Assembly: GCA_035471785.1 (NCBI GenBank)
Contig: DATIPQ010000062.1
Coordinates: forward strand, 36,923-100,922
Reading direction: 5' to 3'
DNA length: 64,000 bases
Origin: Acidobacteriota bacterium
GTDB lineage: Bacteria; Acidobacteriota; UBA6911; RPQK01; DATIPO01
Shown here: positions 47,740 to 57,900 of the stretch, one piece after another
How positions within the stretch are numbered: the first letter of the stretch is position 1
Layout of the letters: every line of letters begins with the position of its first letter
Position numbers and translations under genes: made by a program
The notes under the pieces: model-generated
Database searches by the model: none
What the model was told of the DNA's origin: nothing
Seen by the model: only the letters and a program-made list of their open reading frames with translations

Positions 47740-50160
47740 ATGAGCGGGATCCTTCAAGATGCGCGCTTTGGGGTTCGGCAGTGGAGGCGGCGGCCGGCGG
47801 CTACCGTGGCCGTGGTTCTGGTATTGGCGCTGGGGATCGGGGCCAACATTGCCATGTTCTCGGGCTTCGAAGCCTGGATTCTGCGGCCGCTCGATTTCAA
47901 CCGGCCCGAGCGACTGGTGGTTGTGCATTCCCTGCAGCCGCTGATGCAAACGGGGCGCAGCGGCACCTCTCCTCCCGACTACCGCGACTGGAAGGAGCAG
48001 CAGACCAGCTTTGAGGAAATGGGGACCTTCCATCGCCGCAAGTTCAATCTGGACGACGAGAACGAACCCGTCAGGCTGGATGGGGCGCGCATCTCGGCCT
48101 CGCTCTTTCCGCTCTTGGGCAAGCAGCCCCTGCGAGGACGCCTCTTTCACCGGGATGAAGACCTTCCCGGAGCCCCGGCCCGCGTAGCGCTCATCTCTCA
48201 CCGCTTGTGGCAGGAGCGCTTCCGCCAAGAATCCTCCATCCTGGGCCGCACCGTGCGCTTGGACGGACTTGAACATGAAGTGGTGGGCATAATGCCCGAA
48301 GGCTTCCGCTTCCCTGAGTGGGGCGACGTCTGGACGCCCCTGGGACTGGACCCGGAGGCCATCTCCCGCGGCAACCGCTACCTGAGCGTTTTCGGGCGCC
48401 TCAAGCCCGCAGTCGAAGTCTCCCAAGCCCAAGCCGAACTGGAATCGATCGCCGGCCGCCTGGCCGCCCGGCACCCCGACAGCAACCGGGGCTGGACGGT
48501 GATGATCAGCCCGCTTAAGGACTTCTGGCTGCCCTCGGCCGTCAAGGTGGCTTTGACGGCTTCGCTCGTTTCAGCGCTGCTGGTGCTGCTGGTCATCTGC
48601 GCCAACATCGCCAGCCTGATGCTGGCCCAGGCCACGGCGCGCAGCCGCGAAACCGCCATCCGCGCCGCCTTGGGTGCAGGACGCCTGCGCCTGGCCCGCC
48701 AGAATGTGGTGGAAGGCCTGCTCTTGGCTGTCCCCGGCGGACTGCTGGGCGTGCTGCTGGGATTAATGGGCGTAAACTGGACGCTGAGCTACGTTCCCGT
48801 CGACCCTCCATACCTTTTCCGCATGGGATTCAGCATCGAGGCCGGACTCTACACCTTCCTCATCTCGCTGCTGGCGGGAGCGGTATGCGGATTGGCGCCC
48901 GTTATCCGCCAAGCCGGCCTCAACACCGTCGAAGCCCTCAAGTCGGGAGGCGAGCGCAGCGCCGGGTCGGCTGCTTCGCGCCGCTTGCGCGGTTTGCTGG
49001 TGGGCGGAGAGTTGGCCCTCTCGGCGGCCCTGCTCATCGGAGCCTTGCTCATGGTCAAGAGCTTCCTGGCCATGCAGTCGGCTGAACGCGGCTACCGCAG
49101 CGCAGGACTGATGACGGCGGAACTGTCCCTCGACAACAACGACCTCAAAACGGCGCAGCAGCGCTACATCGCCATCCAGCGCCTGCGCACCCGGCTGGAG
49201 TCGGTGCCGGGAGTATCCTCGGTAGGAATTGTCAGCGAGCTGCCCGTCAGCCAAAACTACCGAGTCTGGACGCTGGAGGCCGAAGGCGGTTTGCCGCAGG
49301 AGGGCGATGAGGTGCAGGCCACCGCTCAAAGCGCCGCCCAAGGCTATATCGAGACCATGGGAATCCCGCGCCTGGCCGGACGCGCTCTTTCCCAGGAGGA
49401 GATCGCACAGGGTCACCCCGTAGCCCTGGTCAGCGCCAGCCTGGCGCGCCGCCTTTGGGGCGGACTCGACGTCGTCGGACGCCGCCTGCGCAACGCTCCG
49501 CAAGGCGAGTGGCTGCGTGTCGTGGGCGTGGTGGGAGACGTCGACTACGGGCGCGACATGGTTGTATCAGGCACCATCCCCGAGGCCCAGCTCTACGTCC
49601 CCTACGCCCTCTTGCCCGACCGTTCGGTTGCCCTGGTGGTGCGGACCCAGGGGGACCCGGGACGCCTGGCCGCGGACTTGCGCCAAGCCTTCCGCTCAGC
49701 CGCTCCCGGGGTGCCCGTGTCCGAGATCCTCACCATGGAGCAGGCCATCTTCCGCAACCGCTGGGTGAGCAGCCTCTTCAGCCGCCAATTGCTCATCTAC
49801 GCCCTCTTCGCCACCCTCATCGCCGGACTCGGACTCTACGGGCTGACCGCCGATTCGGTGGCTTCCCGAGCCAAAGAAATGGCCATCCGCCTGGCCCTGG
49901 GCGCCCGCCGCTCCAACTTGCTGCGGCTCATCCTGGGCCAAGCCCTGCGTTTGGGCGCCGCCGGCGTGGCGGCGGGACTGGTGATGGCCTTCCTGCTGGC
50001 GGGATCGACGGCTCCCATGCTGCCCGGAGCCGATCCCCAGGACCCACAGGTCTACCTGGGTGTGGCCTCCTTTTTGCTGGCCATCGTCCTGCTGGCCTCT
50101 CTGATGCCGGCCCGCCGGGCCTTGAGGACCGACCCCATCCGCGCCCTGCGCTCGGAATAA
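47740..50160 (+). CDS. ADOP-family (acidobacterial duplicated orphan) permease
   Basis: An 806-residue MacB/FtsX-type permease. It opens with DARFGVRQWRRRPAATVAVVLVLALGIGANIAMFS, the typical ADOP start, followed by a MacB-like periplasmic domain (about 50-250). One FtsX block has three helices near 270-400 with LVVICANIASLMLAQATARSRETAIRAALGAGR; a second periplasmic domain (about 450-650) and a second FtsX block (ADSVASRAKEMAIRLALGARRSNLLRLILGQAL) follow. The duplicated layout without a neighbouring ATPase gene is the family trait. Function is not known; MacB-like export is a guess. AGGAGG precedes the ATG. Confidence 0.9.
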   Translation: MSGILQDARFGVRQWRRRPAATVAVVLVLALGIGANIAMFSGFEAWILRPLDFNRPERLVVVHSLQPLMQTGRSGTSPPDYRDWKEQQTSFEEMGTFHRRKFNLDDENEPVRLDGARISASLFPLLGKQPLRGRLFHRDEDLPGAPARVALISHRLWQERFRQESSILGRTVRLDGLEHEVVGIMPEGFRFPEWGDVWTPLGLDPEAISRGNRYLSVFGRLKPAVEVSQAQAELESIAGRLAARHPDSNRGWTVMISPLKDFWLPSAVKVALTASLVSALLVLLVICANIASLMLAQATARSRETAIRAALGAGRLRLARQNVVEGLLLAVPGGLLGVLLGLMGVNWTLSYVPVDPPYLFRMGFSIEAGLYTFLISLLAGAVCGLAPVIRQAGLNTVEALKSGGERSAGSAASRRLRGLLVGGELALSAALLIGALLMVKSFLAMQSAERGYRSAGLMTAELSLDNNDLKTAQQRYIAIQRLRTRLESVPGVSSVGIVSELPVSQNYRVWTLEAEGGLPQEGDEVQATAQSAAQGYIETMGIPRLAGRALSQEEIAQGHPVALVSASLARRLWGGLDVVGRRLRNAPQGEWLRVVGVVGDVDYGRDMVVSGTIPEAQLYVPYALLPDRSVALVVRTQGDPGRLAADLRQAFRSAAPGVPVSEILTMEQAIFRNRWVSSLFSRQLLIYALFATLIAGLGLYGLTADSVASRAKEMAIRLALGARRSNLLRLILGQALRLGAAGVAAGLVMAFLLAGSTAPMLPGADPQDPQVYLGVASFLLAIVLLASLMPARRALRTDPIRALRSE

Positions 50161-50214
50161 GGCCGCGGACGAAAGCGCACTCCGACTGGGGCCCTTTTCG
50201 TCACGGTCGAGGTG

Positions 50215-50220
50215 TAGCCT
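50215..50220 (+). promoter_or_regulatory. TAGCCT -10-like box six bases before an ATG
   Basis: TAGCCT ends six bases before the ATG at 50227; there is no Shine-Dalgarno. Weak by itself, but it fits the spacing seen at several other genes. Confidence 0.25.
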
Positions 50221-50226
50221 CGGTGT

Positions 50227-50832
50227 ATGAGCCTGACGAGCTGGATTCTCCTCATCGCGGCGGGAGCGGCCTTGGCGCTGCTGGGATGGCGTTTTTCCCG
50301 CCTGCGCCGGCAACTGCAAAGGGAACGGCGTCACTGGGAGCAGCAAGCCGAGCGGCGGGCCTGGGAAGAGGCTCAGTCGCGTTTCCACCAGTGGCGGCAG
50401 CAAGAGCTGGAAGCGCAACGCCAAGCCATCCGCCGGCTGGAAGAGCAGCGTGCCGACAACCTCCTGCAAGCCCACAAGCGGGAATTCGAAGAGCGCATCC
50501 GCAGCGACGCCCTGGCCCGCAGCGGGGCCGTCCTGAGGGGGCAGGCGGCCGAGCATCTGGCGCCCTTTCTGCCCCAGTTCGGGTTTCTCCCCAAAGACGC
50601 CCGCTTTCTCGGCTCTCCGGTCGATTTCGTGGTTTTCCAGGGCCTCAGCGAGGAACGCTGCGACCGCGTGGTGCTGGTGGAAGTCAAGAGCGGACGCTCC
50701 ACCCTCTCCACCCGCGAGCGGCGCGTCCGCGACGCCGTCCGGGCTGGACGGGTGGAATGGAAGGAGGTGCGCCTCCGCTCCCAGGCGCCGCGCGGGCAAG
50801 CCCCTGTTATTGTCGAACCCAGTGCGGACTGA
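50227..50832 (+). CDS. Membrane-anchored Holliday-junction-resolvase-like nuclease
   Basis: A 201-residue protein with an N-terminal membrane helix (about 4-22, TSWILLIAAGAALALLGWRF), a long charged coiled-coil (about 24-105), and a C-terminal domain of the Endonuc_Holl type with PD-(D/E)xK residues: SPVDFVVFQGLSEE then VVLVEVKSGRSTLSTRERRVRDAV. The family is described as related to archaeal Holliday junction resolvases, but its activity is not established. It precedes two WYL regulators. Confidence 0.8.
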   Translation: MSLTSWILLIAAGAALALLGWRFSRLRRQLQRERRHWEQQAERRAWEEAQSRFHQWRQQELEAQRQAIRRLEEQRADNLLQAHKREFEERIRSDALARSGAVLRGQAAEHLAPFLPQFGFLPKDARFLGSPVDFVVFQGLSEERCDRVVLVEVKSGRSTLSTRERRVRDAVRAGRVEWKEVRLRSQAPRGQAPVIVEPSAD

Positions 50833-50934
50833 CAATCCGGTAAGCCAACCTTTTGTTGTCCGGCCAAAAATTCCGGTCGATTCCTAGAGGTGGCGGATTG
50901 ACCCTGTGCGCCCCGATTCCTTACACTTCTGTCG

Positions 50935-51909
50935 GTGAACCGCACCGAACGGCTGCTCGACTTGATTGCCTATCTGCTCAATGCCAGGGAACCTGTGTCC
51001 TGGCAGCAGATCAAGAATCACTTCCCGGAAGACTACGCCCAAGGGGTGGAGGAATCCAATCAGAGGAAGTTCGAGCGCGACAAGGCCGAGCTGATCAGCC
51101 TGGGAATCCCCATCGACTACTACAGCGGAGCCGACCGCAAGGAAGGCTATTTGATCGAGAAGGAGAAGCTCTTCCTTCCCGAGATGGAGTTCACGCCCCA
51201 GGAAAGCTCGCTGCTCATGATGGCGGCCGACGCCGTTCTGGAAAACGAGGGCTTCCCCTACAGCGATCAGTTGCAGAACGCCCTCCACAAGATCATCAGC
51301 CTCAACCACCACCTGGCCACTCCTCCGCCCCAGCGCGAAGTCGACATCACCTCCGGAGATCCCCGCTCGGTGAGGTCGCGGGCCCGTTGGGTGCAGGAGA
51401 TCCAGGACGCCCTGGACCGCCGCAAGAAGGTCGAGATCGAGTACCGCGCCTTTTCGACCCAGAAGGTCACCCGGCGCACCGTCCATCCCTACGGACTGAT
51501 TTTTTCCGAGCGCAAGTGGACCTTGGTGGCCTGGGACGAGTTGCGCCAGGACCTGCGCAACTTCGTGCTCTCCCGCATCCGCAAGCTGGAAGTGAATGCC
51601 CGCCGTCCGGGGACGCCCGACTACCGGATTCCTCCCGAGTTCTCGCTTTCCCGCCATGAGAAGCAGCCCTGGGAGCTCGATTTCGAAGAGCCGGTGGAAG
51701 TGACCATCCGCGTGGAGCCCCACCGCCTGCCCGAATTGCGTCATCAACTCTTGACGGCCACCCCGTTGGACCCGCACACTTTCCGGGTGCGGGTGTCCTA
51801 CATGGTAGGGTTCTGCCGCTGGCTGCTGTCCCAGAAGACGGATGTCACGGTGGTGCATCCGCCCCAAGTGCGCCGGCAAGTCGTCTCCCTAGTGCAGCAT
51901 CTGTTATGA
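50935..51909 (+). CDS. WYL-domain transcriptional regulator (PafB-like, first of pair)
   Basis: A 324-residue protein with an N-terminal winged helix (NRTERLLDLIAYLLNAREPVSWQQIKNHFPEDY), a WYL domain in the middle (about 160-225: KKVEIEYRAFSTQKVTRRTVHPYGLIFSERKWTLVAWDE) and a C-terminal WCX-like extension. In Actinobacteria such tandem pairs (PafB-PafC) activate DNA-damage genes independently of LexA. The GTG start at 50935 has no clear ribosome binding site. It overlaps the second gene by four bases. Confidence 0.87.
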   Translation: MNRTERLLDLIAYLLNAREPVSWQQIKNHFPEDYAQGVEESNQRKFERDKAELISLGIPIDYYSGADRKEGYLIEKEKLFLPEMEFTPQESSLLMMAADAVLENEGFPYSDQLQNALHKIISLNHHLATPPPQREVDITSGDPRSVRSRARWVQEIQDALDRRKKVEIEYRAFSTQKVTRRTVHPYGLIFSERKWTLVAWDELRQDLRNFVLSRIRKLEVNARRPGTPDYRIPPEFSLSRHEKQPWELDFEEPVEVTIRVEPHRLPELRHQLLTATPLDPHTFRVRVSYMVGFCRWLLSQKTDVTVVHPPQVRRQVVSLVQHLL

Positions 51910-52880
51910 ACGTCACGGAGCGCATCAACCGCATTCTCTTCATCATGTCCTACGTGTCTCAACACCAGGGCCAGGAGGGAGTGCCGATGGAAGATCTGGC
52001 CCGGGCGGTGGGCATCAGCGCACGCCAACTGGAACGGGAATTCGACTTCATGCTGCTGATCGGCAAGCCGCCTTTTCGTCCCGACGATTATGTCGACATC
52101 TTCGTGGACGAAGACAACCGGGTCTGGATCGACTTCGACCAGATGCTCAACCGTCCGGTCCGTTTCACCCGTCCCGAGGCCATGGCCATGGCTCTCTCGC
52201 TGCAACTGCTGGATCCCGAAGTCGACCCTGAAACGGTGACCTCGCTGCGGGGCAAGATCGAACGGGCCATCGCCGCCTCGGCCGATCCTTCGGCCCGCCT
52301 GGAAGACCGCGTCCGCATGGAGCGGCGCCCGGTCTCGGAACTCTTCCTGACCCTCTCGCGGGCCGTCAAGGAGCGCCGCAAAATCCGCATCAAGTACTAC
52401 ACGCTGGGCCGCGACAAGACCTCCTGGAGGGTGGTGCGTCCCTACACCCTGATCAAGCACCAGCAACTCGGCTTCTGGTACCTGATCGGCTACGCCCAGG
52501 ACCGCCGCGACGTCCGCACCTTTCGATTCGAGCGCATACTCGACGTCGAGTTGTCGGACGAGACCTTCCGTTTGCCCGAGGACTTCGACCTCGACCGCTA
52601 CAAGGCCGATTTCCTCAAGCCCATGGGACGCCACAAGGTCGAGATCCACCTCTCCGAAAGGATTCTCGACTGGGCCCGCGAAGAATGGGGCGAGGCCATC
52701 CGCGACGAGGAAGAGGGAGAAGGCGGCGTGCTCACCCTTTCCAGCGAAACCTACGAGTTTCCTTCCAGGGTGGTCTTGCAGTACGCTCCCGACGCCAAGC
52801 CTCTGTCTCCGCCCGAGTTTGTGGAAAAAGTCCGCCAGGACGCCCAAGCCATCATCAGCCGCTATGAGGATTCGGATTGA
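51906..52880 (+). CDS. WYL-domain transcriptional regulator (PafC-like, second of pair)
   Basis: A second 324-residue protein of the same layout: winged helix (NVTERINRILFIMSYVSQHQGQEGVPMEDLARAVGISARQLERE), WYL domain (KIRIKYYTLGRDKTSWRVVRPYTLIKHQQLGFWYLIGY) and C-terminal domain. The ATGA overlap with the first gene implies coupled translation and probably a heterodimer. WYL domains are thought to sense ligand, possibly single-stranded DNA. Confidence 0.87.
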   Translation: MNVTERINRILFIMSYVSQHQGQEGVPMEDLARAVGISARQLEREFDFMLLIGKPPFRPDDYVDIFVDEDNRVWIDFDQMLNRPVRFTRPEAMAMALSLQLLDPEVDPETVTSLRGKIERAIAASADPSARLEDRVRMERRPVSELFLTLSRAVKERRKIRIKYYTLGRDKTSWRVVRPYTLIKHQQLGFWYLIGYAQDRRDVRTFRFERILDVELSDETFRLPEDFDLDRYKADFLKPMGRHKVEIHLSERILDWAREEWGEAIRDEEEGEGGVLTLSSETYEFPSRVVLQYAPDAKPLSPPEFVEKVRQDAQAIISRYEDSD

Positions 52881-52945
52881 GACATTGCCGGCAAGCCTGA
52901 ACCCAGGAAGGGGATAAGCGCATCTTGTACAATGAGGCTATCGAT

Positions 52946-53545
52946 ATGAAACGAATACTCCCCATCCTCATCGCTTTGGTCATCAGCACGGCTCTGGCGG
53001 GAGTGGCCCTGGCCCAGGACCATCACTCCCAGAAGCGCATCCGCAAGCCGGGCAAGCAGGGGTATTTTTTCCTGCCTCCGCGCAATTATTTCTATCTCTA
53101 TCCCAACCACTATCCGCCCTTCCGCCTCCATGCGGACCGTTACTATCCCCGCCGCTACTCGTCCCGTTACGACCGTTACCGAGGTCGTCACTACGGCGAT
53201 TCCTATTACTACGACGAGCGCTACTACGAGGACGACCTCTACTATCCCGACCAGTACGGCATTTACACCATCTACACCCAGTCGCCCCTGCGCAGCGAAA
53301 TCGTCCATTCCAACTCGTCCAACATCGTCTTCCGCGTCAGTCCCCGCGAAGCCTTGGTCTACATCGACGACAAGCTGATCGGCAGCGCCCGAGACTTCGA
53401 GCAGGAACGCGACCGCTACATGGTGCTGGAGGGCGAGCACGAGCTGCGCATCGAGTATCCGGGATTCCAGACCTTCGACACCGTCATGGAAGTCATCCCC
53501 AACAAGACCATCCACCTCGACATCGAACTGCAACCCCTGCCCTAG
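52946..53545 (+). CDS. Exported PEGA-like protein with Tyr/Arg-rich region
   Basis: A 199-residue protein with a signal peptide (MKRILPILIALVISTALAGVALAQ, cleavage near 24). Residues about 40-110 are strikingly rich in Tyr, Arg, Asp and Pro (RYYPRRYSSRYDRY, GDSYYYDERYYEDDLYYP). The last ~70 residues resemble a PEGA domain (IVFRVSPREALVYIDDKLIGSARDF ... LEGEHELRIEYPGFQTFDTVMEV), a surface or lipid-associated beta domain. ATG 52946 has GAGG eight bases upstream. Role unknown. Confidence 0.75.
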   Translation: MKRILPILIALVISTALAGVALAQDHHSQKRIRKPGKQGYFFLPPRNYFYLYPNHYPPFRLHADRYYPRRYSSRYDRYRGRHYGDSYYYDERYYEDDLYYPDQYGIYTIYTQSPLRSEIVHSNSSNIVFRVSPREALVYIDDKLIGSARDFEQERDRYMVLEGEHELRIEYPGFQTFDTVMEVIPNKTIHLDIELQPLP

Positions 53546-53582
53546 CGCCGCCGGTCATAAATTCTGACCCTGGGTTTCAGAT
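53545..53582. repeat. Solo end of the MITE-like element
   Basis: CTAGCGCCGCCGGTCATAAA (from 53543) followed by TTCTGA matches the left end at 8390-8415 with about three differences in 26 bases. It also starts within the stop codon of the upstream gene. After it, ACCCTGGGTTTC also occurs within the larger element at about 8728-8739. No right end is seen, so this looks like a deletion remnant. Confidence 0.5.
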
Positions 53583-53632
53583 TTCACAACTCCCTCCCAA
53601 GTCCTGGGTGACCGCCCAGGTGGAAGCGCGGG

Positions 53633-53638
53633 TATAAT
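53633..53638 (+). promoter_or_regulatory. Perfect TATAAT six bases before the nei ATG
   Basis: TATAAT ends six bases before ATG 53645; no ribosome binding site fits in the gap. The -35 is weak (GTGACC-like). Best -10 of the leaderless set. Confidence 0.5.
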
Positions 53639-53644
53639 CGCGCC

Positions 53645-54472
53645 ATGCCGGAAGGACCTGAAGTCAAACGCGATGCCGATCTCATCATGGAGGCCGTCGG
53701 CCACCGGCCCGCCCAGGAAGTCTTTTTCGGACTCGACAAGCTCAAGGACTACGGTCCCAAGCTGAGCGGGCTGGAGGTGCAGTCGGTGGAACCCCGCGGC
53801 AAGGCCCTGCTCATCCGTTTCCAGGACGGATGGAATATCTACACCCACAACCAGCTCTACGGCAAGTGGTACGTGCGTCCGGCGGGAGCCGAACCCGACA
53901 CCAACCGCCAACTGCGCCTCGCCATCCGCAACGACGATGGTTCAGCCCTGCTCTACAGCGCCTCCCAGATCGAAGTGCTGCGCGACGATGAGCTCGATGA
54001 GCACGACTATCTGAGCAAGCTGGGTCCCGATCCGCTGGCGGGAAAGCTCAACCGCAAGCAAGTGCTGGAGCGTCTCCGCGATGACCGCTTCTGCAACCGC
54101 AGCCTGGCGACCCTCTTGCTCGACCAGGGGTTCCTGGCCGGAATCGGCAACTACCTGCGTGCCGAGATCTGCTTTACCGCCGGCCTTCACCCTGAGACGC
54201 GTCCCAGCGATTGTTCTGCCGAGCAGTTGAAAAGACTGGCCGAGGCGCTGCTTGAAGTCCCCCGCCGCGCCTACCTCCACGAGGGCCGCACTATCGAACC
54301 CGAACTCTCCCGCAAGCTGGAAGAAGAGGGACGTCCCGCCAAAGACTACCGGCGCTACGTCTATAAGCGCGAGGGCCGCCCCTGCCATCGCTGCGGAAAC
54401 GAAATCGTCAAAAAATCACTGGGCGGACGCAGCGGCTACTATTGTCCCCGCTGTCAGAAGTCTCTCCGCTAG
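53645..54472 (+). CDS. nei: Endonuclease VIII (Nei), Fpg/Nei DNA glycosylase
   Basis: Bifunctional DNA glycosylase/AP lyase of 275 residues that removes oxidised pyrimidines. The catalytic Pro2-Glu3 (MPEGPEVKRDAD) and Lys53 (RGKALL) are present, as are YTHNQLYGKWYVRPAG, LLLDQGFLAGIGNYLRAEI (H2TH region) and the C-terminal zinc finger CHRCG...YYCPRCQ. The order closely follows E. coli Nei rather than Fpg. Near the WYL pair it fits a DNA-damage neighbourhood. Confidence 0.93.
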   Translation: MPEGPEVKRDADLIMEAVGHRPAQEVFFGLDKLKDYGPKLSGLEVQSVEPRGKALLIRFQDGWNIYTHNQLYGKWYVRPAGAEPDTNRQLRLAIRNDDGSALLYSASQIEVLRDDELDEHDYLSKLGPDPLAGKLNRKQVLERLRDDRFCNRSLATLLLDQGFLAGIGNYLRAEICFTAGLHPETRPSDCSAEQLKRLAEALLEVPRRAYLHEGRTIEPELSRKLEEEGRPAKDYRRYVYKREGRPCHRCGNEIVKKSLGGRSGYYCPRCQKSLR

Positions 54473-54853
54473 ATCGCTCTAAAAACGCCTAAAACGGTTA
54501 TACGCCGCCCTAGGAAATCGACGCCCATGGCGTCTTCCAACTCCGGCCTGCGCGGGCCGTCCCGCCGCTCTCAGGGCCAGGTGGTCTTAAAGCGAATGCA
54601 GTTAATGCAAATCCTCCAAATAAGATGCCACTAGCTTAATTCGCTTTAATGCTCCCCAGGTACAGATTCAGGCAGACGGAATTCATTGCAAGTCTTCGGG
54701 CTATTGAGCAAATCCAATTGTTGATTCTGCGTCGTATTTTCCAGGACTAGTTGCTGACCTAAGCGAATAGAGGTTCCTGCAAGAACTCTTCAAGGTCTGA
54801 TCAAGGAGTCGGGCAGTCTTTGCGGGGCGAGTTCCATGGCTTAGCAAAGAAAT
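54473..54853. other. Non-coding, AT-richer region upstream of the M36 protease
   Basis: About 380 bases without a recognisable gene, with lower GC than its surroundings from about 54590 on. No tRNA-like or repeat structure is seen. A long untranslated leader or small RNA cannot be excluded. Confidence 0.4.
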
Positions 54854-54885
54854 TTGACATGAAGTCGAGGCAAAACTGCTATCAT
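54854..54885 (+). promoter_or_regulatory. Possible promoter of the M36 protease
   Basis: TTGACA (54854-54859) and TATCAT (54880-54885) are good hexamers but 20 bases apart, longer than usual, about 64 bases before the start codon. Confidence 0.35.
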
Positions 54886-54948
54886 TGGCCTCATTAACGC
54901 TCGCTTAGCTAAAGAGTGTATTCACAACCATTTGAGGAGGACTTTTCT

Positions 54949-57900
54949 ATGTGCAAGCTGCGTCTTGTAGAAGGGGAGGGGTCTGTTCAGACTTCACCTC
55001 TTAATCACCGGACTTTGTTGAAATTCGGCCTAGTGGCGGCCTTGTCGCTTGTCCTGATCCTGATGACAGTGCCCGCGCTGGCCCAGGGGAACGGCGGAGA
55101 GCAAGGCAATGGCCGCAACTTTGACGAACGTCCCAATGACAACGCCGGTTTCAGCAAATCGCCGCGGGCCTCTCAACTGACGGCCTTGGAGCGGATGCGG
55201 CAAAACTATCCCCATCTCAGGGCTGGCTTCGACGAGAAGACCGGCGCCACCAGGAGTCTGTATGTCATCCGCGGGTTCCTGACCGCGCCGCAGTCCGGGA
55301 CTCCCACCAGGGTGGCTCTCGACTTCATCCAAAACAACCTCGATGCGCTGGGGCTGGATGCCGAGGATGTGGAAGGGCTGGAGGCGACCGACACGGTACG
55401 CTCTCAGGTCACGGGCACGACTCACATCTACTTTCGCCAGAAAGCCGACGGATTGGCGGCCTACAACAGCCAACTGCAGGTTCACGTCAGCCGCGACAAT
55501 CGCGTCATCAGCGTCAACAACAGCTTCATGCCCGAGTTCAAACGGGGACGCAACTCCGTCAACCCGCGCCTCTCGGCCGAGGAAGCCGTCGAGCGCGCGC
55601 TTGAGCATGCAGGGGTGCCTTTGCCGGCTCCGGTGACGGCCTTGACCGATCCCGTGGGAGTCGAGCAGGCCACTCTGATCGACCACTCGGGCATTTCACT
55701 CGAGCCCATCGAAGCCCGCCTGATGATCCTGCCGGTACGTCACAACAAGTCGCTGCTGGTGTGGAACTTCATGGTGCAGACCACCGACGAGCAGCACGCC
55801 TATGACTTCAATGTGGACGCCCGCAACGGCAAGGTCTGGACCCGCTTCGACCAGGTGGTGGCCGACAGTTACCGTGTTTATGCCGAGCCCACCGAGAGTC
55901 CCAGCCACGGCGGACGCACCTTGGTCGTCGATCCCGCCGACGCCACCGCTTCTCCCTTGGATTGGCACGATACGGGCTCCAGCAGCTTCACCATCATGCG
56001 CGGAAACAACGTGCACGCCTACGACGACCGCGACGCCAACAACTCGCCGCCCGGCAGCCAGCCTTCCTGCGGAACCAGTCTGGTGTGCGACTTCTCCCTC
56101 AACCTGGGCTTGCAGCCTTCAGGCTACACCCCGGCGGCCGTTGCCAACCTCTTCTACTGGAACAACCATATTCACGACATCCAGTACAAGTACGGGTTCA
56201 CTGAGCCGGCCGGAAACTTCCAGGTCAACACCTTCGGACGCGGCGGCGCCGGCGGCGACGACGTGCGCGCCGAGGCTCAGGACGGCGGGGGAACCAACAA
56301 CGCCAACTTCTTCACCCCCACCGACGGCAACCGTCCCCGCATGCAGATGTTCGAGTGGACGCAGACCAATCCCCGCCGCGACGGCGACCTCGACAACGGC
56401 ATCATCGTGCACGAGTACGGGCACGGCATCTCCATCCGACAGGTGGGCGGACCCGGCAACTCCTCCTGCCTCAACAACACCCAGCAGCCGGGCGAAGGTT
56501 GGAGCGACTGGTTCGCACTGGCCTACACCGCCGAAAGCGGCGACGTGGGCGCCACCGGACGCGGCATCGGAACCTACGCCCTGGGACAGTCGCCCTCGGG
56601 TGCGGGAATCCGCACCCAGCGCTACAGCACCGACAACTCCATCAACGACCTGGTCTACTCCGACATCTCCGGACTGGCCGTGCCTCACGGAGTGGGCGAA
56701 GTGTGGGCCGTCACCCTTTGGGAGATGTACTGGCGGCTGGTCGACAAGCACGGGTTCGTGGAGGACCTCTCCTCGCCCAGCGGCGCCGGAAACCACCGCG
56801 CCATGCTCTATGTCAACGAGGGACTCAAGTTCACCCAGTGCTCGCCCACCTTCACCGACGCCCGCGACGGCATCCTGCAAGCCGCCCAGGCCAACTTCAA
56901 CGGCGAGGACGTATGCGACATCTGGGAAGCCTTCGCCGAGCGCGGGTTGGGCGTCAACGCCACTTCCGGCGGACCCAATTCCCGCAACGCCACCAACAGC
57001 TTCGCCGTTCCCAGCGCCTGCGACAACGATCCTCCGCCGCCTCCGCCGCCCTCCAGTTGTCCGGCTGACGCCATCGACTTCAACTCCTTCGGCACCGAGT
57101 CCTACTCCAACCAGGACGTCTCGGCCAACGTGCAGGTCGCCGACGGAGGAGATACGCTGGTCTTGACCGGCAACACCTGGCGGCGCTCGCTCTCCAGCTT
57201 CAACGTCACCTCCAACACGGTGATCGAGTTCGAGTTCGCCAGCAGCTCCGAGGGCGAGATCCACGCCATCGGCTTCGATGAGGACAACACCCTCAACAAC
57301 GACGCCCGCCACTTCATGTTCTGGGGCTTCCAGAACTGGACCGGCGGCGGAAGGATTACCTGGACTCCCCAGTATTCGGGCAACGGATCCTTCCAGACCT
57401 TCACCATCCCGGTCGGTCAGTTCTACACCAACCCCAGCATGCGCATGGTCTTTACCAACGACAAGGACTCGGGAACGCTCAACAATGAAGGGCGTTTCCG
57501 CTGCGTGCGCGTCTTCGAGGACGGCGGAGGCCCCGGCGGGCCCACCACCCTCTTCGACGACAGCTTCGAAACAGGAGCACCCGGCTGGACCAAGACCAGC
57601 GGTTCGACCGACCTGTGGCGACTGGCCAGCGACTGCGTGAGCGCCTCTGACGGCAACACCACGCTGTCTTTCAGCCGCTCTTCCCCCAACTGCGACTATG
57701 ACGTGGGAACGGCGGTCGGAACGGCCACTTCGCCGGTCATCGACACCTCCGGTTTCGGTTCCGTCACCCTCGACGTGCTCCACTTCTGGGACACCGAGAA
57801 CTTCTCGGGAGGCGGATTCGACGTCATGACCATCCAGGTCAGCACCAACGGCGGATCTTCCTGGTCCACCATCCGCACCATCGATTCGGCCACCGCCGAA

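Noticed and set aside
54473-54915. Small gene or tRNA in the spacer before the protease
   Set aside because: No frame of useful length, no tRNA consensus arms.
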